DNA from: Candidatus Tokpelaia sp. JSC161
Lineage (GTDB): Bacteria; Pseudomonadota; Alphaproteobacteria; Rhizobiales; Rhizobiaceae
Length of the DNA: 64,000 nucleotides
Assembly (NCBI GenBank): GCA_003331105.1
Contig: QEND01000001.1
Span: 372,001 to 436,000, forward strand
Direction of reading: 5' to 3'
A program made the translations under genes and the position numbers. Under the pieces are notes generated by a model. It made no database searches, was not told the DNA's origin, and was given only the letters and a program-made list of their open reading frames with translations. This document shows, piece by piece, positions 40,072 to 50,518 of the stretch (its first letter is position 1; each line of letters starts with the position of its first letter).

Positions 40072-40644
40072 TTACAAAGCTCCGAAAAGATAAACAACCG
40101 TAAAAACTCCAATCCAGATAATATCAAGGAAATGCCAAAAAAGAGATAAACATGTTAAACGCATTTTATTCTCCGCACATAAACCACGCCATGATAAATG
40201 CACAAACATACATATCATCCAAATTAAACCACTTGTTACATGAATACCATGAGTTCCAATAAGAATAAAAAAAGCAGACCAATAAGCGGAAACCTGTGGT
40301 GTTGCACCTTCATTAAGCAAATGATTAAATTCATAGAGTTCCATTAAGATAAAAAGTAATCCTAATAAAAAAGTAACAGCCATCCAAATGCGCGTTCCAA
40401 AAAGAGAATTACGATGCATTTGTATCACGGAAAAGCCATAACTTATGGATGAAAATAATAAAACAAATGTCTCAACCATTACAAATGGCAAACTAATAAG
40501 ATCCTTAGCTATAGGACCGGCATCATAGGATGAAGAAAAAACGGCTATATTCGCGAAAAGCGTAGCAAATAAAAACAAATCCTGCAAAATATAAAGCCAA
40601 AACCCAAATATTTTAATTGAATCATCATGCCCAGGAGCATTCAC
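40072..40644 (-). CDS. cyoC: Cytochrome bo3 ubiquinol oxidase subunit III
   Basis: 190 aa, five transmembrane helices. FGFWLYILQDLFLFATLFANIAVF at the start and GTHGIHVTSGLIWM in the fourth helix are characteristic of heme-copper oxidase subunit III. The ATG at 40644 overlaps the cyoB stop, indicating translational coupling. Confidence 0.94.
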   Translation of the reverse strand: MNAPGHDDSIKIFGFWLYILQDLFLFATLFANIAVFSSSYDAGPIAKDLISLPFVMVETFVLLFSSISYGFSVIQMHRNSLFGTRIWMAVTFLLGLLFILMELYEFNHLLNEGATPQVSAYWSAFFILIGTHGIHVTSGLIWMICMFVHLSWRGLCAENKMRLTCLSLFWHFLDIIWIGVFTVVYLFGAL

Positions 40645-42659
40645 AATCTTATTCCTTCCGATTCAAGACATGCAGAAAAATGATCCTCCGTTTTTTGCAC
40701 ATACTCTGCAGATAAATAATAACCAGAATTATCCCCAAAAAATGAATAAAGAATAATCACGAGAATAGCGCTAATAAAAGAAATGATAACAAGCCACCAA
40801 ATATGCCAGACTAAACCAAATCCAACAACTAAGGATAACATCCCAGTCCAAAAACCAGCTGATGTATTAGAAGGCATATGAATTTTAGTAAAATTTTTAG
40901 TTTGACGAACGTACCCTTCTTCTTTCATATTCCAGTAAGCATCCCTAGTTTTTACCTGCGGAATATTCGCAAAATTATAAGCAGGGGGAGGAGAAGAAAT
41001 AGACCACTCTAGAGTACGCGTATCACCCCATGGATCATTTTTCTGCACCGGCAAATTCCCCTTATATTTAACCCCGTACCAAATAACAATCAGTACTTGT
41101 AAAGCCATACAGAGAATACCAATCGCAATCACAAAAGCTCCAATCATCGCTACAATAAACAGTGGCTGCCAAGAGGGTTCCATATAATACTGTAAACGAC
41201 GTGATGCTCCCATCAAACCAAGAATATAAAGAGGAAAAAAAGAAAGATAAAAACCAAAAAACCATCCAAAAAACGAAATAAGACCTAAAACCCGGTTTAA
41301 TTTAAGCCCAAAAGCCTTTGGAAACCAGTAAACAAACCCTGCAAGATAACCAAATACGACACCACCAATAATAGTATGATGAAAATGCGCGACTAAAAAT
41401 AAAGAATTATGAAACTGCCAATCAGCCGCAGGAAGAGACAGCATCACACCTGCCAAACCACCACCAACAAAGGTAAACATCATACCTAAACACCATAACA
41501 TAGGAAGATCAAAACGGATACGTCCTTTATACATAGTAAAAAGCCAATTAAAAATCTTAACACCAGTTGGAACTGCAATAATCATTGTAGCAACACTGAA
41601 AAAAGTATTAACAGTCACACCACCTCCCATAGTAAAAAAATGATGAACCCAAACTAAAAAAGAAAGAATAAGAATCACAATCGTCGCCCAGACCATTGAA
41701 GTATAACCAAATAAACGCTTGCTAGAAAATGTCGGAATCACTTCTGAAAGAATACCAAAAGCTGGAAGAATAAGAACATACACTTCTGGATGACCAAACA
41801 TCCATATATAATTAACATACACCATCGGATTTCCACTACCATCGTTAGTAAAAAAATGCATACCTAAATAACGATCACTTGCAAGAAGAAGAAAAGTAGC
41901 AGCTAAAACCGGATAAATCGCTAAAATAAGAATATTCGTTACCAAAGCGGTCCAACAAAATATAGGCATTTTCATCATTGACATACCTGGAGCACGCATC
42001 TTAATAATGGTTGCTATAAAATTAATAGCTCCCATAGTCGTAGCAATACCTGATAATTGTAGTGACCACAAATAATAATCAACACCAGTATCTGGACTAC
42101 CCGTCAATTCAGATAAAGGGGGATAAGCCAACCAACCAACTCGAGCAAAATTCCCAAGACCAAGAGAAATATTAATCAGAAGAGCACCAGCACATGTAAT
42201 CCAAAAACCAAGATTATTAAGAAAAGGAAAAGCCACATCACGTGCGCCAAGCTGTAAAGGAATCACATAATTGAAAAAACCAAATAAAAAAGGGGTTGCC
42301 ATAAAAAAAATCATGATTGTACCATGGGCTGTAAAAATCTGATTATAATGATCAGGAGACAAATAACCTGCATGTTCACTTCCTAAAGCCATAGCCTGAT
42401 GTACACGCATCATAATCGCATCAGCAAAACCCCGTATCAACATAATCAGAGCAAGAATCACGTACATAATACCGATACGCTTATGATCAACTGTTGTTAT
42501 CCAATTACACCAGAAGGTTTTCCACAAACCAAAAAAAGTCAGAACAGCTAAGACTAAAGCAGTCACACCTAACAGAATTAATACAGTAAAGAGAACAATT
42601 GGCTCATTCTGTAAAGCAAACAACACGCCTGCTGTAGGATCTGTTAATCTTCCAAACAT
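40641..42659 (-). CDS. cyoB: Cytochrome bo3 ubiquinol oxidase subunit I
   Basis: 672 aa catalytic subunit that oxidises ubiquinol, reduces O2 to water and pumps protons. Key segments: FTAHGTIMIFFMATP (heme b ligand region), WMFGHPEVYVLILPAFG (CuB His and cross-linked Tyr), WVHHFFTMGGG (CuB His pair) and LFLVAHFHHTIIGG (heme ligands). About 15 membrane helices, as expected for the bo3 type. It follows cyoA by 37 bp. Confidence 0.96.
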   Translation of the reverse strand: MFGRLTDPTAGVLFALQNEPIVLFTVLILLGVTALVLAVLTFFGLWKTFWCNWITTVDHKRIGIMYVILALIMLIRGFADAIMMRVHQAMALGSEHAGYLSPDHYNQIFTAHGTIMIFFMATPFLFGFFNYVIPLQLGARDVAFPFLNNLGFWITCAGALLINISLGLGNFARVGWLAYPPLSELTGSPDTGVDYYLWSLQLSGIATTMGAINFIATIIKMRAPGMSMMKMPIFCWTALVTNILILAIYPVLAATFLLLASDRYLGMHFFTNDGSGNPMVYVNYIWMFGHPEVYVLILPAFGILSEVIPTFSSKRLFGYTSMVWATIVILILSFLVWVHHFFTMGGGVTVNTFFSVATMIIAVPTGVKIFNWLFTMYKGRIRFDLPMLWCLGMMFTFVGGGLAGVMLSLPAADWQFHNSLFLVAHFHHTIIGGVVFGYLAGFVYWFPKAFGLKLNRVLGLISFFGWFFGFYLSFFPLYILGLMGASRRLQYYMEPSWQPLFIVAMIGAFVIAIGILCMALQVLIVIWYGVKYKGNLPVQKNDPWGDTRTLEWSISSPPPAYNFANIPQVKTRDAYWNMKEEGYVRQTKNFTKIHMPSNTSAGFWTGMLSLVVGFGLVWHIWWLVIISFISAILVIILYSFFGDNSGYYLSAEYVQKTEDHFSACLESEGIRL

Positions 42660-42696
42660 TTTTTACAATCCAATTCAAAAAAAAATTTTTAGAACC

Positions 42697-43653
42697 TTAC
42701 TCTGAATTAACACCATCATCAAACACAGAGCAAATCCTACCCCATAAGGACTTTCCTGCAGCCAAACGCATCAAATCCTCGTTACATTTTGATCCTGCCA
42801 GCACACAGCGGTTCACAACACGATAATAAAGATCCTTATTAATCCCTGAAAAATATAAAACAGAATTCCTTTTACTCTTTCTCGTTAAAGCCACATAAGT
42901 AGACCTATCTAACTTTAAACTACTCTGACGAACACGTGCAACCCAGTTCTCAAAAGCATCACGCGAAACAGAATACCATTTAAAACCCATTCCAGAAAAA
43001 CCCTCTCCACTATAATGTGCTGGCATTCCAATAAAAGAGCCATTCTTCTCTGAAAAAAGATGTAATTTTGCATTCATCTGAGGCATAGCATAAATAACCG
43101 TACCAAGCTGAGGTACCCAAAAAGCATTCATCACGCTTTCTGCTGTGAGCTGCATAAAAACCTGTTGCCCAGTTGGAGCATAAATTTCATTAATCGTTGC
43201 AATCCCATATTCTGGATAGATAAAAAGCCATTTCCATTCAAGCGCTATTGCATCAATCTGTAAGGACTTTTCATCCGCTCTCAAAATAGGTAAAGACTTA
43301 GATGGTTCATAACGGTAAGTAAAATATCCGCTTAAAATCGCAAGAACCGTTATGATCAAAATTGGAACACCCCATGTGAAACATTCAATAGAATATGATT
43401 CGCTCCACTCAGGTAGATATTCTCTATCCTTATTCGACACATGATATTTAATTGCGAAAACAACAATAGCAATCATTACTGGAATGACAATACAGAGCAT
43501 CAAAACAAACGATGTGATAATGAGAGTACGCTGAGCTTTAGCAACCAACCCTTCCGGCTGAAGAACCAGTATCTTACAAGCTGATAATAAAAAGGATAAT
43601 CCAACAATAGCAAAAATATTAAATATCTTCTTTTTCCAACCTACCCACAGCAT
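42697..43653 (-). CDS. cyoA: Cytochrome bo3 ubiquinol oxidase subunit II
   Basis: 318 aa lipoprotein. A signal with lipobox LLSAC (Cys at about 26) precedes two transmembrane helices (about 42-70 and 90-112) and a periplasmic cupredoxin-like domain (WKWLFIYPEYGIATINEIYAP; FWVPQLGTVIYAMPQM; EGFSGMGFKWYSVS). The CuA Cys/His ligands are absent, as expected for a quinol rather than cytochrome c oxidase. First gene of the cyo operon, 30 bp after aroQ. Confidence 0.95.
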   Translation of the reverse strand: MLWVGWKKKIFNIFAIVGLSFLLSACKILVLQPEGLVAKAQRTLIITSFVLMLCIVIPVMIAIVVFAIKYHVSNKDREYLPEWSESYSIECFTWGVPILIITVLAILSGYFTYRYEPSKSLPILRADEKSLQIDAIALEWKWLFIYPEYGIATINEIYAPTGQQVFMQLTAESVMNAFWVPQLGTVIYAMPQMNAKLHLFSEKNGSFIGMPAHYSGEGFSGMGFKWYSVSRDAFENWVARVRQSSLKLDRSTYVALTRKSKRNSVLYFSGINKDLYYRVVNRCVLAGSKCNEDLMRLAAGKSLWGRICSVFDDGVNSE

Positions 43654-43683
43654 ACATATCTAATCCTTATTTTTATTGAGTTG

Positions 43684-44130
43684 TTATGGAGAATTTCTTA
43701 GTTTATCAATCAAACATTCAATCGCAATCTGGTACCCTCTAATACCACAGCCAACAATCACACAATCAACGTAAGATGAAATATAAGAATGCTGTCTGAA
43801 GGATTCACGCTTATAAATATTCGATATATGAACTTCAGCCACTGGACCATAAAAACACTTCAAAGCATCAAGAATAGCAACCGATGTATGAGCATAAGCT
43901 GCTGGATTCATAACAATTGCGACCGCATTCTCCCTAGCTTGATGAAGGAAATCGATCAAGGCGGATTCAGCATTACTTTGAAAAAAATTACTTGAAAATC
44001 CTTCTTTTTCAGCACTGATACGACACAAACTCTCTACATCCCGTAATGATTCAGAGCCATAAATCTCTGGTTCACGTAATCCAAGAAGATTCAGATTAGG
44101 ACCATTCAATACATAAATCACATCTGACAA
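43684..44130 (-). CDS. aroQ: Type II 3-dehydroquinate dehydratase
   Basis: 148 aa. It catalyses the third step of the shikimate pathway. It has the signature VLNGPNLNLLGLREPEIYG (with the catalytic Tyr near residue 24), NPAAYAHTSVAILDAL and EVHISNIYKRESFRQHS. Dodecameric type II fold; length normal. It stands between dnaN and cyoA on the same strand. Confidence 0.95.
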   Translation of the reverse strand: MSDVIYVLNGPNLNLLGLREPEIYGSESLRDVESLCRISAEKEGFSSNFFQSNAESALIDFLHQARENAVAIVMNPAAYAHTSVAILDALKCFYGPVAEVHISNIYKRESFRQHSYISSYVDCVIVGCGIRGYQIAIECLIDKLRNSP

Positions 44131-44178
44131 AATAAAAAACCCTTACTATACACATCAAAATAAATCATTTCACCAGAT

Positions 44179-45300
44179 TCAAAATCGCATTGGCATTAGC
44201 ACATAAAGCACATCGACTTCTTGAGGATCAAAAATTAATGTCGGAGATCCACTATCCCCTAACATGAAAATAAGATTCTTCCCTAATAAGCGGGTCACAA
44301 TATCGAGCAAATAGCGAGAATTAAAACCAATGTCCATTCCATCACTAGCATATTCAACAGACAAACAATCTTCTGCAGTCCCTGAATCTGGATTATTAAC
44401 CAATAAAGTTAATTGATTCATGCTTAGTGATAATTTCACAGCTCGACCTCTATCACTAGAAATGGTAGAAACACGGTCTACAGATAAAGAAAACATAGCA
44501 CGATTCACCAAAAGCTTTTTATCATTATCTAATGGAATAACCCTCTGATAATCCGGAAATGTCCCCTCAATCAATTTTGATGTTAAAATCAGGGAAGCTA
44601 TCCTAAAACGTATTTTAGTCTCAGATAATTCAACAAAAACAGAATCAGTCTGTTCCTCATTTAAAAGTTTTTGTAATTCACTGACAGTCTTACGCGGAAC
44701 AATGACTCCTGGCATACTTTCTAATCCAGATGGAGCCGTCATCTCTACCCTAGCCAAGCGATGACCATCCGTCGCTACAGCTCTGAATTTTAAGACACCA
44801 TCATGATCTAAAATATGCAAATAAATCCCATTTAAATAATAACGTGTGTCCTCACTAGAAACTGCAAAATGTGTGCAATGAATCAAGCGCTTTAAAACTT
44901 TAGAAGATAATTCAAATGAATGAGTAAATTGGCTAACATTGAGTTCTGGAAAATCCTCTTTAGGCAAACATTGCAATCTAAATTTTGATCTACCAAAAAT
45001 AACAAAAATAGCGCCTCTATCTGAACTCAAGATTAAAGTTACTTCACTCGCATCAGGTAATTTGCGAATAATATCATAGAGAAGATGAGCTGGAACCGTA
45101 ATACCTCCCCCTTCCTTAACCTCAGCCGTGGTTTTCTCTCTTACCTCAAGATCTAAATCAGTTGTCTTCAGATGAAGACGGCTACCAAAAGCCTCAATTA
45201 AAACATTAGAAAGAATAGGTATCGTGTTCCGACGCTCAACTACACGGTGAACACGTCCAAGAGATTTCAAAAATTTTGTACGATCTACAATGATATGCAT
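44179..45300 (-). CDS. dnaN: DNA polymerase III sliding clamp (beta)
   Basis: 373 aa. It is the ring that holds Pol III on DNA. The three clamp repeats are recognisable (LGRVHRVVERRNTIPILSNVLIEA near the start; YLNGIYLHI and ATDGHRLARVEM in the middle; YVLMPMRF at the C-terminus, the usual VMPMR(L/F) end). It follows dnaA by 40 bp, the classic dnaA-dnaN order, which many rhizobia do not keep. Confidence 0.96.
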   Translation of the reverse strand: MHIIVDRTKFLKSLGRVHRVVERRNTIPILSNVLIEAFGSRLHLKTTDLDLEVREKTTAEVKEGGGITVPAHLLYDIIRKLPDASEVTLILSSDRGAIFVIFGRSKFRLQCLPKEDFPELNVSQFTHSFELSSKVLKRLIHCTHFAVSSEDTRYYLNGIYLHILDHDGVLKFRAVATDGHRLARVEMTAPSGLESMPGVIVPRKTVSELQKLLNEEQTDSVFVELSETKIRFRIASLILTSKLIEGTFPDYQRVIPLDNDKKLLVNRAMFSLSVDRVSTISSDRGRAVKLSLSMNQLTLLVNNPDSGTAEDCLSVEYASDGMDIGFNSRYLLDIVTRLLGKNLIFMLGDSGSPTLIFDPQEVDVLYVLMPMRF

Positions 45301-45340
45301 AAGAAAAAACTCACTCTTTGAATAACTTAAAAAAATGTTT

Positions 45341-46846
45341 TCACAGCTCTTTATCCTTGATAAGGCACTTTAATAAGTCAAGCTCCTGAGAAAACTTTGG
45401 ATCAGTAATCATCATATTTCCAATCTTACGAATAGCATGCAGTACTGTTGTATGATCACGCCCTCCAAAACGTCGTCCAATCTCTGGGAGTGAACGAGAT
45501 GTCATCATTTTTGCTAAATACATCGCAATCTGACGTGGTCTCACAATAACACGAACCCTTCTATTAGATAACAAATCCTCTTTTGAAACACTATAATGAC
45601 GAGCAACAACACGTTGTATCTCTTCAATAGGAACTCTTTTCTGTCCTCTAGAATATCTTAAGTGACCCAAAAGTTCATCGATTCGATTCATTGAAAAATT
45701 AGTCTCAAAAGACTGACGGAACAAAAGTTGATTCAAAGCACCTTCAATATCTCTTCCAGAACCAGAAACAATCCTTGCAACATGTGATAAAACCTCATCC
45801 GTAATACGGAAAGAGACAGAGTCCTGACTAGAACTTTTCAATCGAGAACGTAGCATTTCCAAACGCATCTCATAATCCGGATGGCTGATCTCAAGAGAAA
45901 CACCGCATTGCAATCGAGAACGTACACGCAAATCAAGGGAATCCAGTTCTCCAGGAGAACGATCCGCTGCGACAACAACCTGTTTAGCACTATCAAGAAG
46001 ACTATTCAACAAATGACAAAACTCATGTTGCATAAACCTCCCCTGTAAAAATTGCATATCATCAATAATTAAAAAATCAATATCCCGCAACTGTTCTTTA
46101 AAAGAAAGAACATCATTATCACGAAGCGCAGTAGCGAATCGCCACATGAAATATTCTGCTGTTAAATAAACAACACGTGCAGGAGAAGATTTACTTAAAA
46201 CTGCTGTAGCAATGGCTTGAAGCAAATGAGTTTTACCTAAACCAACCGATGCATGAATAAAGAGTGGATTAAAACGCAAAGCTCCCACACTAGCCTCAGA
46301 AATTGCCCGAGCTGCCGCAAGAGCAACACGGTTGGAAGCACCTTCTACAAAATTATCAAAAATGTAATGCGGATCCAGCGGAGAACCAAAAACAGATGTC
46401 TTTAGATATTTCTCAGATCTTATCCTCTTTCCTTCTAGGAGTTCAAGATCTCCAGTTTCAGCAACTGTCTTTCTTAAAAGACGATTTACACTCCGCACGA
46501 CAATGTCAATACGTAAAATTTCTGGATTTTCTTCCTTCCAGATATCGAATAACAATGCTAAATAGTGATTATTAATCCATGAACGTAAAAATGCTGTAGG
46601 AACCGACAAACGCACTTGATTACCCATATATTCATCTAACTTAAGCCGACCAAACCAACTAGCATAAGCCTCTGCACCCACATGCAGCTTTAACTTAGCT
46701 ATAGTTCTTTCAAAAACCTGCTGACCATCCTCCTCTGAAGATTCCTGTTGCTTTACAACTTCCTCACCTAACCCTTCTGGTGAGCGCGATTCTTCAGAAA
46801 AAGCTTGAATCAAGCAATTCTTTGGATCCACTCTTAAAGTGCTCAT
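45341..46846 (-). CDS. dnaA: Chromosomal replication initiator DnaA
   Basis: 501 aa AAA+ initiator. Domain I is at about 45-120 ([14 protein letters not shown]), Walker A is [16 protein letters not shown], Walker B is [14 protein letters not shown] and the DNA-binding domain IV signature is [16 protein letters not shown]. The N-terminal 40 residues before domain I are an extra segment. In rhizobia rpsT usually precedes dnaA; it is not found here. Confidence 0.96.
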   Translation of the reverse strand: MSTLRVDPKNCLIQAFSEESRSPEGLGEEVVKQQESSEEDGQQVFERTIAKLKLHVGAEAYASWFGRLKLDEYMGNQVRLSVPTAFLRSWINNHYLALLFDIWKEENPEILRIDIVVRSVNRLLRKTVAETGDLELLEGKRIRSEKYLKTSVFGSPLDPHYIFDNFVEGASNRVALAAARAISEASVGALRFNPLFIHASVGLGKTHLLQAIATAVLSKSSPARVVYLTAEYFMWRFATALRDNDVLSFKEQLRDIDFLIIDDMQFLQGRFMQHEFCHLLNSLLDSAKQVVVAADRSPGELDSLDLRVRSRLQCGVSLEISHPDYEMRLEMLRSRLKSSSQDSVSFRITDEVLSHVARIVSGSGRDIEGALNQLLFRQSFETNFSMNRIDELLGHLRYSRGQKRVPIEEIQRVVARHYSVSKEDLLSNRRVRVIVRPRQIAMYLAKMMTSRSLPEIGRRFGGRDHTTVLHAIRKIGNMMITDPKFSQELDLLKCLIKDKEL

Positions 46847-47144
46847 CAGCTTCAGCCCTTCATTTTCTAAACTTTAAATTCAAAACACAAAACCTCCATT
46901 CCAGTAAATTACTTCGTCTAGTTTAAATTACCTCCTAGCATTCAGTCACAATGAAGAAAAAACCCTTATCAGGAGCATATAACTGCTATCGAAATTCTAG
47001 TTCAAAAGTTCTCAACTATTTAGAATAGCACTTTCAAAGTGAAAGTTTTGTTAGAAATTTATAATAACTTCTCATCAAATCAAAAAAATGAAAAGGTTCG
47101 CTTCTTTTCAGCCATAAACCTTTCAATCTGACGAATTAATGTCC
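46847..47144. other. 298 bp spacer upstream of dnaA; no clear origin
   Basis: It holds no gene that I can recognise. I looked for DnaA boxes (TTATCCACA and close variants) and found no cluster, so it is not an evident oriC. One inverted repeat, CTTTCA(A)AGTGAAAG around 47031-47044, is short. The dnaA promoter must lie here but no strong hexamer pair stands out. Confidence 0.5.
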
Positions 47145-48587
47145 CTAGCAAGAAGCAAAAGTTACCAATTTTGTTTCAAGATAAGCATCTATCGCCTGAG
47201 ATCCCCCTTCTGTCCCATAACCAGAATCTTTCATACCACCAAATGGCAGTTCTGGAAAAGATAAACCATTATGATTAATTGTCATCATTCCAACATTCAC
47301 TTCAGTAGAAATGATATGAAATCTTTCTATAGATTGAGTAAAAGCATAAGAAGCTAATCCAAAGCGCAATCGATTCGCTTCACTGACCGCCTCCTCAATC
47401 GTTGAAAAGCGATTAATAATAGAAACTGGACCAAAAGGTTCCTCATTCATAATGCGCGCCTCAATAGGAACATTGGTTAATACTGTCGGCTTAAAAAAAT
47501 TCCCAGTAACTCCAATACGAACATTCCCACAATGTAGTATTGCACCTTTTTCTAAAGCATCAAAAATCAATCCTTTCAAAAAAGGAATACGCCGCTTATT
47601 AGCTAATGGGCCCATATCTACTCCTTTTTCAATACCATTGCCGACCTTAATCGTCTCAGTCAGGGCAATATAATTTTCCAAAAAGGCAGGAAATATTCTA
47701 TCTTGTATTAAAAAACGTGTTGGTGAAATACAAACCTGGCCAGAATTCAGTAATTTTGCTTTTACCAGAATAGAAACAGCTTCATCAAGATCAGCATCAT
47801 CAAAAACTAAGACAGGAGCATGTCCACCTAATTCCATAGTAGATCTTTTCATGTATCTACCAGCAAGACTAGCTACCCGTTTACCTACAGAAGTCGACCC
47901 TGTAAAAGAAATTTTCTGAATAATTGGATGCGAAATCAAAAAATCCGATATCTGTTCTGGACACCCATAAACAAGGGCAATTACACTCTCCGGAACACCA
48001 GCATCTAAAAAAGTCTGCACAAGTGCAGCTGGCGAAGCAGGAGTTTCTTCTGGTGCTTTAATAACAATAGAACAACCTGCAGCCAATGCCCCACACAGTT
48101 TACGTACAACCTGATTAATTGGAAAATTCCATGGTGTAAAAGCGGCAACAGGACCAACAGGACGTAAAAAACTAAATTGCATAACATCAAAATGACGGGA
48201 AGGAATAATCTTCCCATACGCACGTTTTCCTTCTTCTGCAAACCATTCTATCATAGAAGCAGCTTTCAATATTTCATAATAGCTTTCCTTTAAGGGTTTT
48301 CCTTCTTCCTTAGTCATAATCCAGCTAATTTCATTCACTCGCTGACGCAAAAAAGTTGCTGCTTTATACATTATCTCTTGCCTCTCCATTGCAGGAAATT
48401 TTCTCCAAATTTCAAATCCCCTTGCAACAGATTGAGCTGCAGATTCCAAATCCTCTGTTTCAGCACATGCTACCAGACCAATTTCTTGATCTGTAGCAGG
48501 ATCAATAACACTCATTGTTCGACAAGACGCACCATCACACCATATACCATCAATGAAAAGCTTTGTGTTAGGATAGGAATATCCCAT
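47145..48587 (-). CDS. gabD: NAD(P)-dependent aldehyde dehydrogenase, succinate-semialdehyde type
   Basis: 480 aa of the ALDH superfamily. The catalytic Cys is in NSGQVCISPTRF, the general base Glu in MELGGHAPVLVF, the nucleotide-binding FTGSTSVGKRVA and the proton relay PWNFP are present. Overall it is closest to the GabD group (succinate semialdehyde to succinate), but related aldehydes such as glutarate or glycolaldehyde are possible. No gabT is adjacent, so the substrate assignment rests on sequence alone. It is divergent from hpt. Confidence 0.8.
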   Translation of the reverse strand: MGYSYPNTKLFIDGIWCDGASCRTMSVIDPATDQEIGLVACAETEDLESAAQSVARGFEIWRKFPAMERQEIMYKAATFLRQRVNEISWIMTKEEGKPLKESYYEILKAASMIEWFAEEGKRAYGKIIPSRHFDVMQFSFLRPVGPVAAFTPWNFPINQVVRKLCGALAAGCSIVIKAPEETPASPAALVQTFLDAGVPESVIALVYGCPEQISDFLISHPIIQKISFTGSTSVGKRVASLAGRYMKRSTMELGGHAPVLVFDDADLDEAVSILVKAKLLNSGQVCISPTRFLIQDRIFPAFLENYIALTETIKVGNGIEKGVDMGPLANKRRIPFLKGLIFDALEKGAILHCGNVRIGVTGNFFKPTVLTNVPIEARIMNEEPFGPVSIINRFSTIEEAVSEANRLRFGLASYAFTQSIERFHIISTEVNVGMMTINHNGLSFPELPFGGMKDSGYGTEGGSQAIDAYLETKLVTFASC

Positions 48588-48843
48588 TTATACCCTCACT
48601 TTAATTTTAGATTAAAACATCTGAGATAGAAACCCAGAAATTTCTCATTTAATTCTTATAGAATTTATTCTATATCTTCTTTCTAAAAGAACAAACTTGC
48701 TTAAATTAAGAAAAATCCATTTGCCAAAACGATAAAGAGTAAAATCAAACATCATAACGAAAAAAGTAAGTGTACCTCTTGATAGTCTTGTGCTAACACG
48801 AATTCATCCATCCATTTCTCTTATAAAAATGAAAATGAAAAAT

Positions 48844-49386
48844 ATGCCTGTTATAAATGGGAAAACAGTGAATATTTTATTCAACGAAAAAGAAATAGCA
48901 GTCCGTAATAAAGAAATTGCTGAAGCTATCGCTAAAAAAAAACCTAAACGTCTTTTAATCTTAGCTATCCTCAAAGGATCCTTTATTTTTGCAGCTGACC
49001 TGATACGCGCGCTTCATCAAGCTGGTGTTCCCTCAACCGTTGAATTTATAACAGTTTCTAGTTATGGTGCAGGGAAAAAGAGCAAAACTATCAATTTATT
49101 ACACGATATTCAAAGCAATGTAAGTGGATGTGATATTCTACTCATTGATGATATTCTAGAATCCGGGAATACTCTACAATTTATTTCTAATCTTCTGAAA
49201 AAAAGAGGGGCATGTACTGTTTCCATCGCTGTTCTTCTCAATAAATCTACAAAATGCCGACAAGTAAAAATAGAGGCAGATTACGTGGGATTTCAATGCC
49301 CAAATCACTTTGTAGTGGGATATGGAATGGATGCAGGACATGCATTCCGTCAGCTTCCCTTCGTTGGAATTGTAGATGGAGAATAA
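48844..49386 (+). CDS. hpt: Hypoxanthine phosphoribosyltransferase
   Basis: 180 aa from the ATG at 48844. It salvages hypoxanthine (and guanine) with PRPP. The PRPP loop is [16 protein letters not shown]. The opening [13 protein letters not shown] and the length fit the family from this start; the frame goes on to a GTG at 48790, and neither has a clear ribosome site. Purine salvage and the ureide degradation genes at the right end would compete for purines. Confidence 0.9.
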   Translation: MPVINGKTVNILFNEKEIAVRNKEIAEAIAKKKPKRLLILAILKGSFIFAADLIRALHQAGVPSTVEFITVSSYGAGKKSKTINLLHDIQSNVSGCDILLIDDILESGNTLQFISNLLKKRGACTVSIAVLLNKSTKCRQVKIEADYVGFQCPNHFVVGYGMDAGHAFRQLPFVGIVDGE

Positions 49387-49438
49387 ATCAGACTCTGAAA
49401 GAACAGAAAATATGAACATAAAAAAAGCGAAGGATAAC

Positions 49439-50491
49439 ATGCAACACAAATCATCACAATTCGAAGAGAATAAAATCAATAAAAAAAAAGCTTTGGATGC
49501 AGCCTTATCTCAAATAGAAAAAGCCTTTGGGAAGGGCTCTGTCATGTGCTTAGGTGAAAATCACCTTCAAAAGAAAACAGAAATTGAAACTATTCCAACA
49601 GGTTCTTTGTCCTTAGATATTGCTTTAGGAATAGGAGGCTTACCAAAAGGCCGTATCATAGAAATTTATGGACCAGAGAGTTCTGGAAAAACAACAATGA
49701 CATTGCATATAGTCGCAGAGGTACAAAAGCAAGGAGGTATATGTGCTTTTGTCGATGCTGAACACGCACTGGATCTCAGTTATGCTACAAACATTGGCGT
49801 TGATCTCAAAGAGCTATTAATCTCACAACCAGATACAGGAGAACAAGCCCTTGAAATTACTGATACATTGGTACGCTCAGGAGCAGTCGATCTTATAGTT
49901 GTTGATTCAGTTGCTGCACTAACCCCCCGTGCTGAAATTGAAGGTGAAATGGGAGATTCTCTCCCTGGACTCCAAGCCCGTCTAATGAGTCAAGCATTAC
50001 GCAAATTAACCGCATCTATTTCACGATCAAAATCTATATTAATATTTATTAATCAAATACGCATGAAGATTGGAGTGATATTCGGTTCCCCTGAAACAAC
50101 GACAGGTGGAAATGCATTAAAATTTTATGCTTCTGTCCGACTTGATATACGCCGAATCGGCACTATAAAAAACCAAGATGAAATTATCGGAAATCAAACC
50201 CGTATTAAAATAGTTAAGAATAAACTCGCACCACCATTCAAACAGGTTGAATTTGACATTCTATACGGTAAAGGTATTTCTAAAAACGGTGAATTAATTG
50301 ATCTTGGAGTAAAAGCCGGAATTATAGAAAAATCTGGGGCATGGTTTTCCTATAACTCCCAACGTATAGGACAAGGTCGGGAAAACAGTAAAAAATTTTT
50401 ACATGAAAATCCTTCAATAAGCCACGAAATAGAAACATCTTTACGCAAAAATGTAGGATTAGTAGAAAAATTACTTGAAAACTCCCCTTGA
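49439..50491 (+). CDS. recA: Recombinase RecA
   Basis: 350 aa from the ATG at 49439. RecA carries out strand exchange and triggers the SOS response. Walker A is [43 protein letters not shown], the L2 loop ([25 protein letters not shown]) and MRINQ-like [11 protein letters not shown] are present. The frame begins at 49376 within hpt, but AAGGA lies ahead of the ATG at 49439, and this gives the usual RecA size. No LexA-type box was recognised with certainty upstream. Confidence 0.96.
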   Translation: MQHKSSQFEENKINKKKALDAALSQIEKAFGKGSVMCLGENHLQKKTEIETIPTGSLSLDIALGIGGLPKGRIIEIYGPESSGKTTMTLHIVAEVQKQGGICAFVDAEHALDLSYATNIGVDLKELLISQPDTGEQALEITDTLVRSGAVDLIVVDSVAALTPRAEIEGEMGDSLPGLQARLMSQALRKLTASISRSKSILIFINQIRMKIGVIFGSPETTTGGNALKFYASVRLDIRRIGTIKNQDEIIGNQTRIKIVKNKLAPPFKQVEFDILYGKGISKNGELIDLGVKAGIIEKSGAWFSYNSQRIGQGRENSKKFLHENPSISHEIETSLRKNVGLVEKLLENSP

Positions 50492-50500
50492 TAAGAATAG

Positions 50501-50518
50501 CTCATATGAGCATATGAG
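50501..50518. repeat. Perfect dyad overlapping the nlpD start
   Basis: CTCATATG-AG-CATATGAG (50501-50508 and 50511-50518): a perfect 8 bp inverted repeat with a 2-base spacer. It overlaps the start codon(s) of the nlpD-like gene, just after recA. It could hide the ribosome site in an RNA hairpin or be a protein site; the tight loop makes a cruciform or dimer-binding site more natural than an RNA hairpin. Confidence 0.5.

Noticed and set aside
46847..47144. Replication origin upstream of dnaA
   Set aside because: No DnaA-box cluster and no AT-rich 13-mer array distinct from the background were found; gene order alone is not enough.
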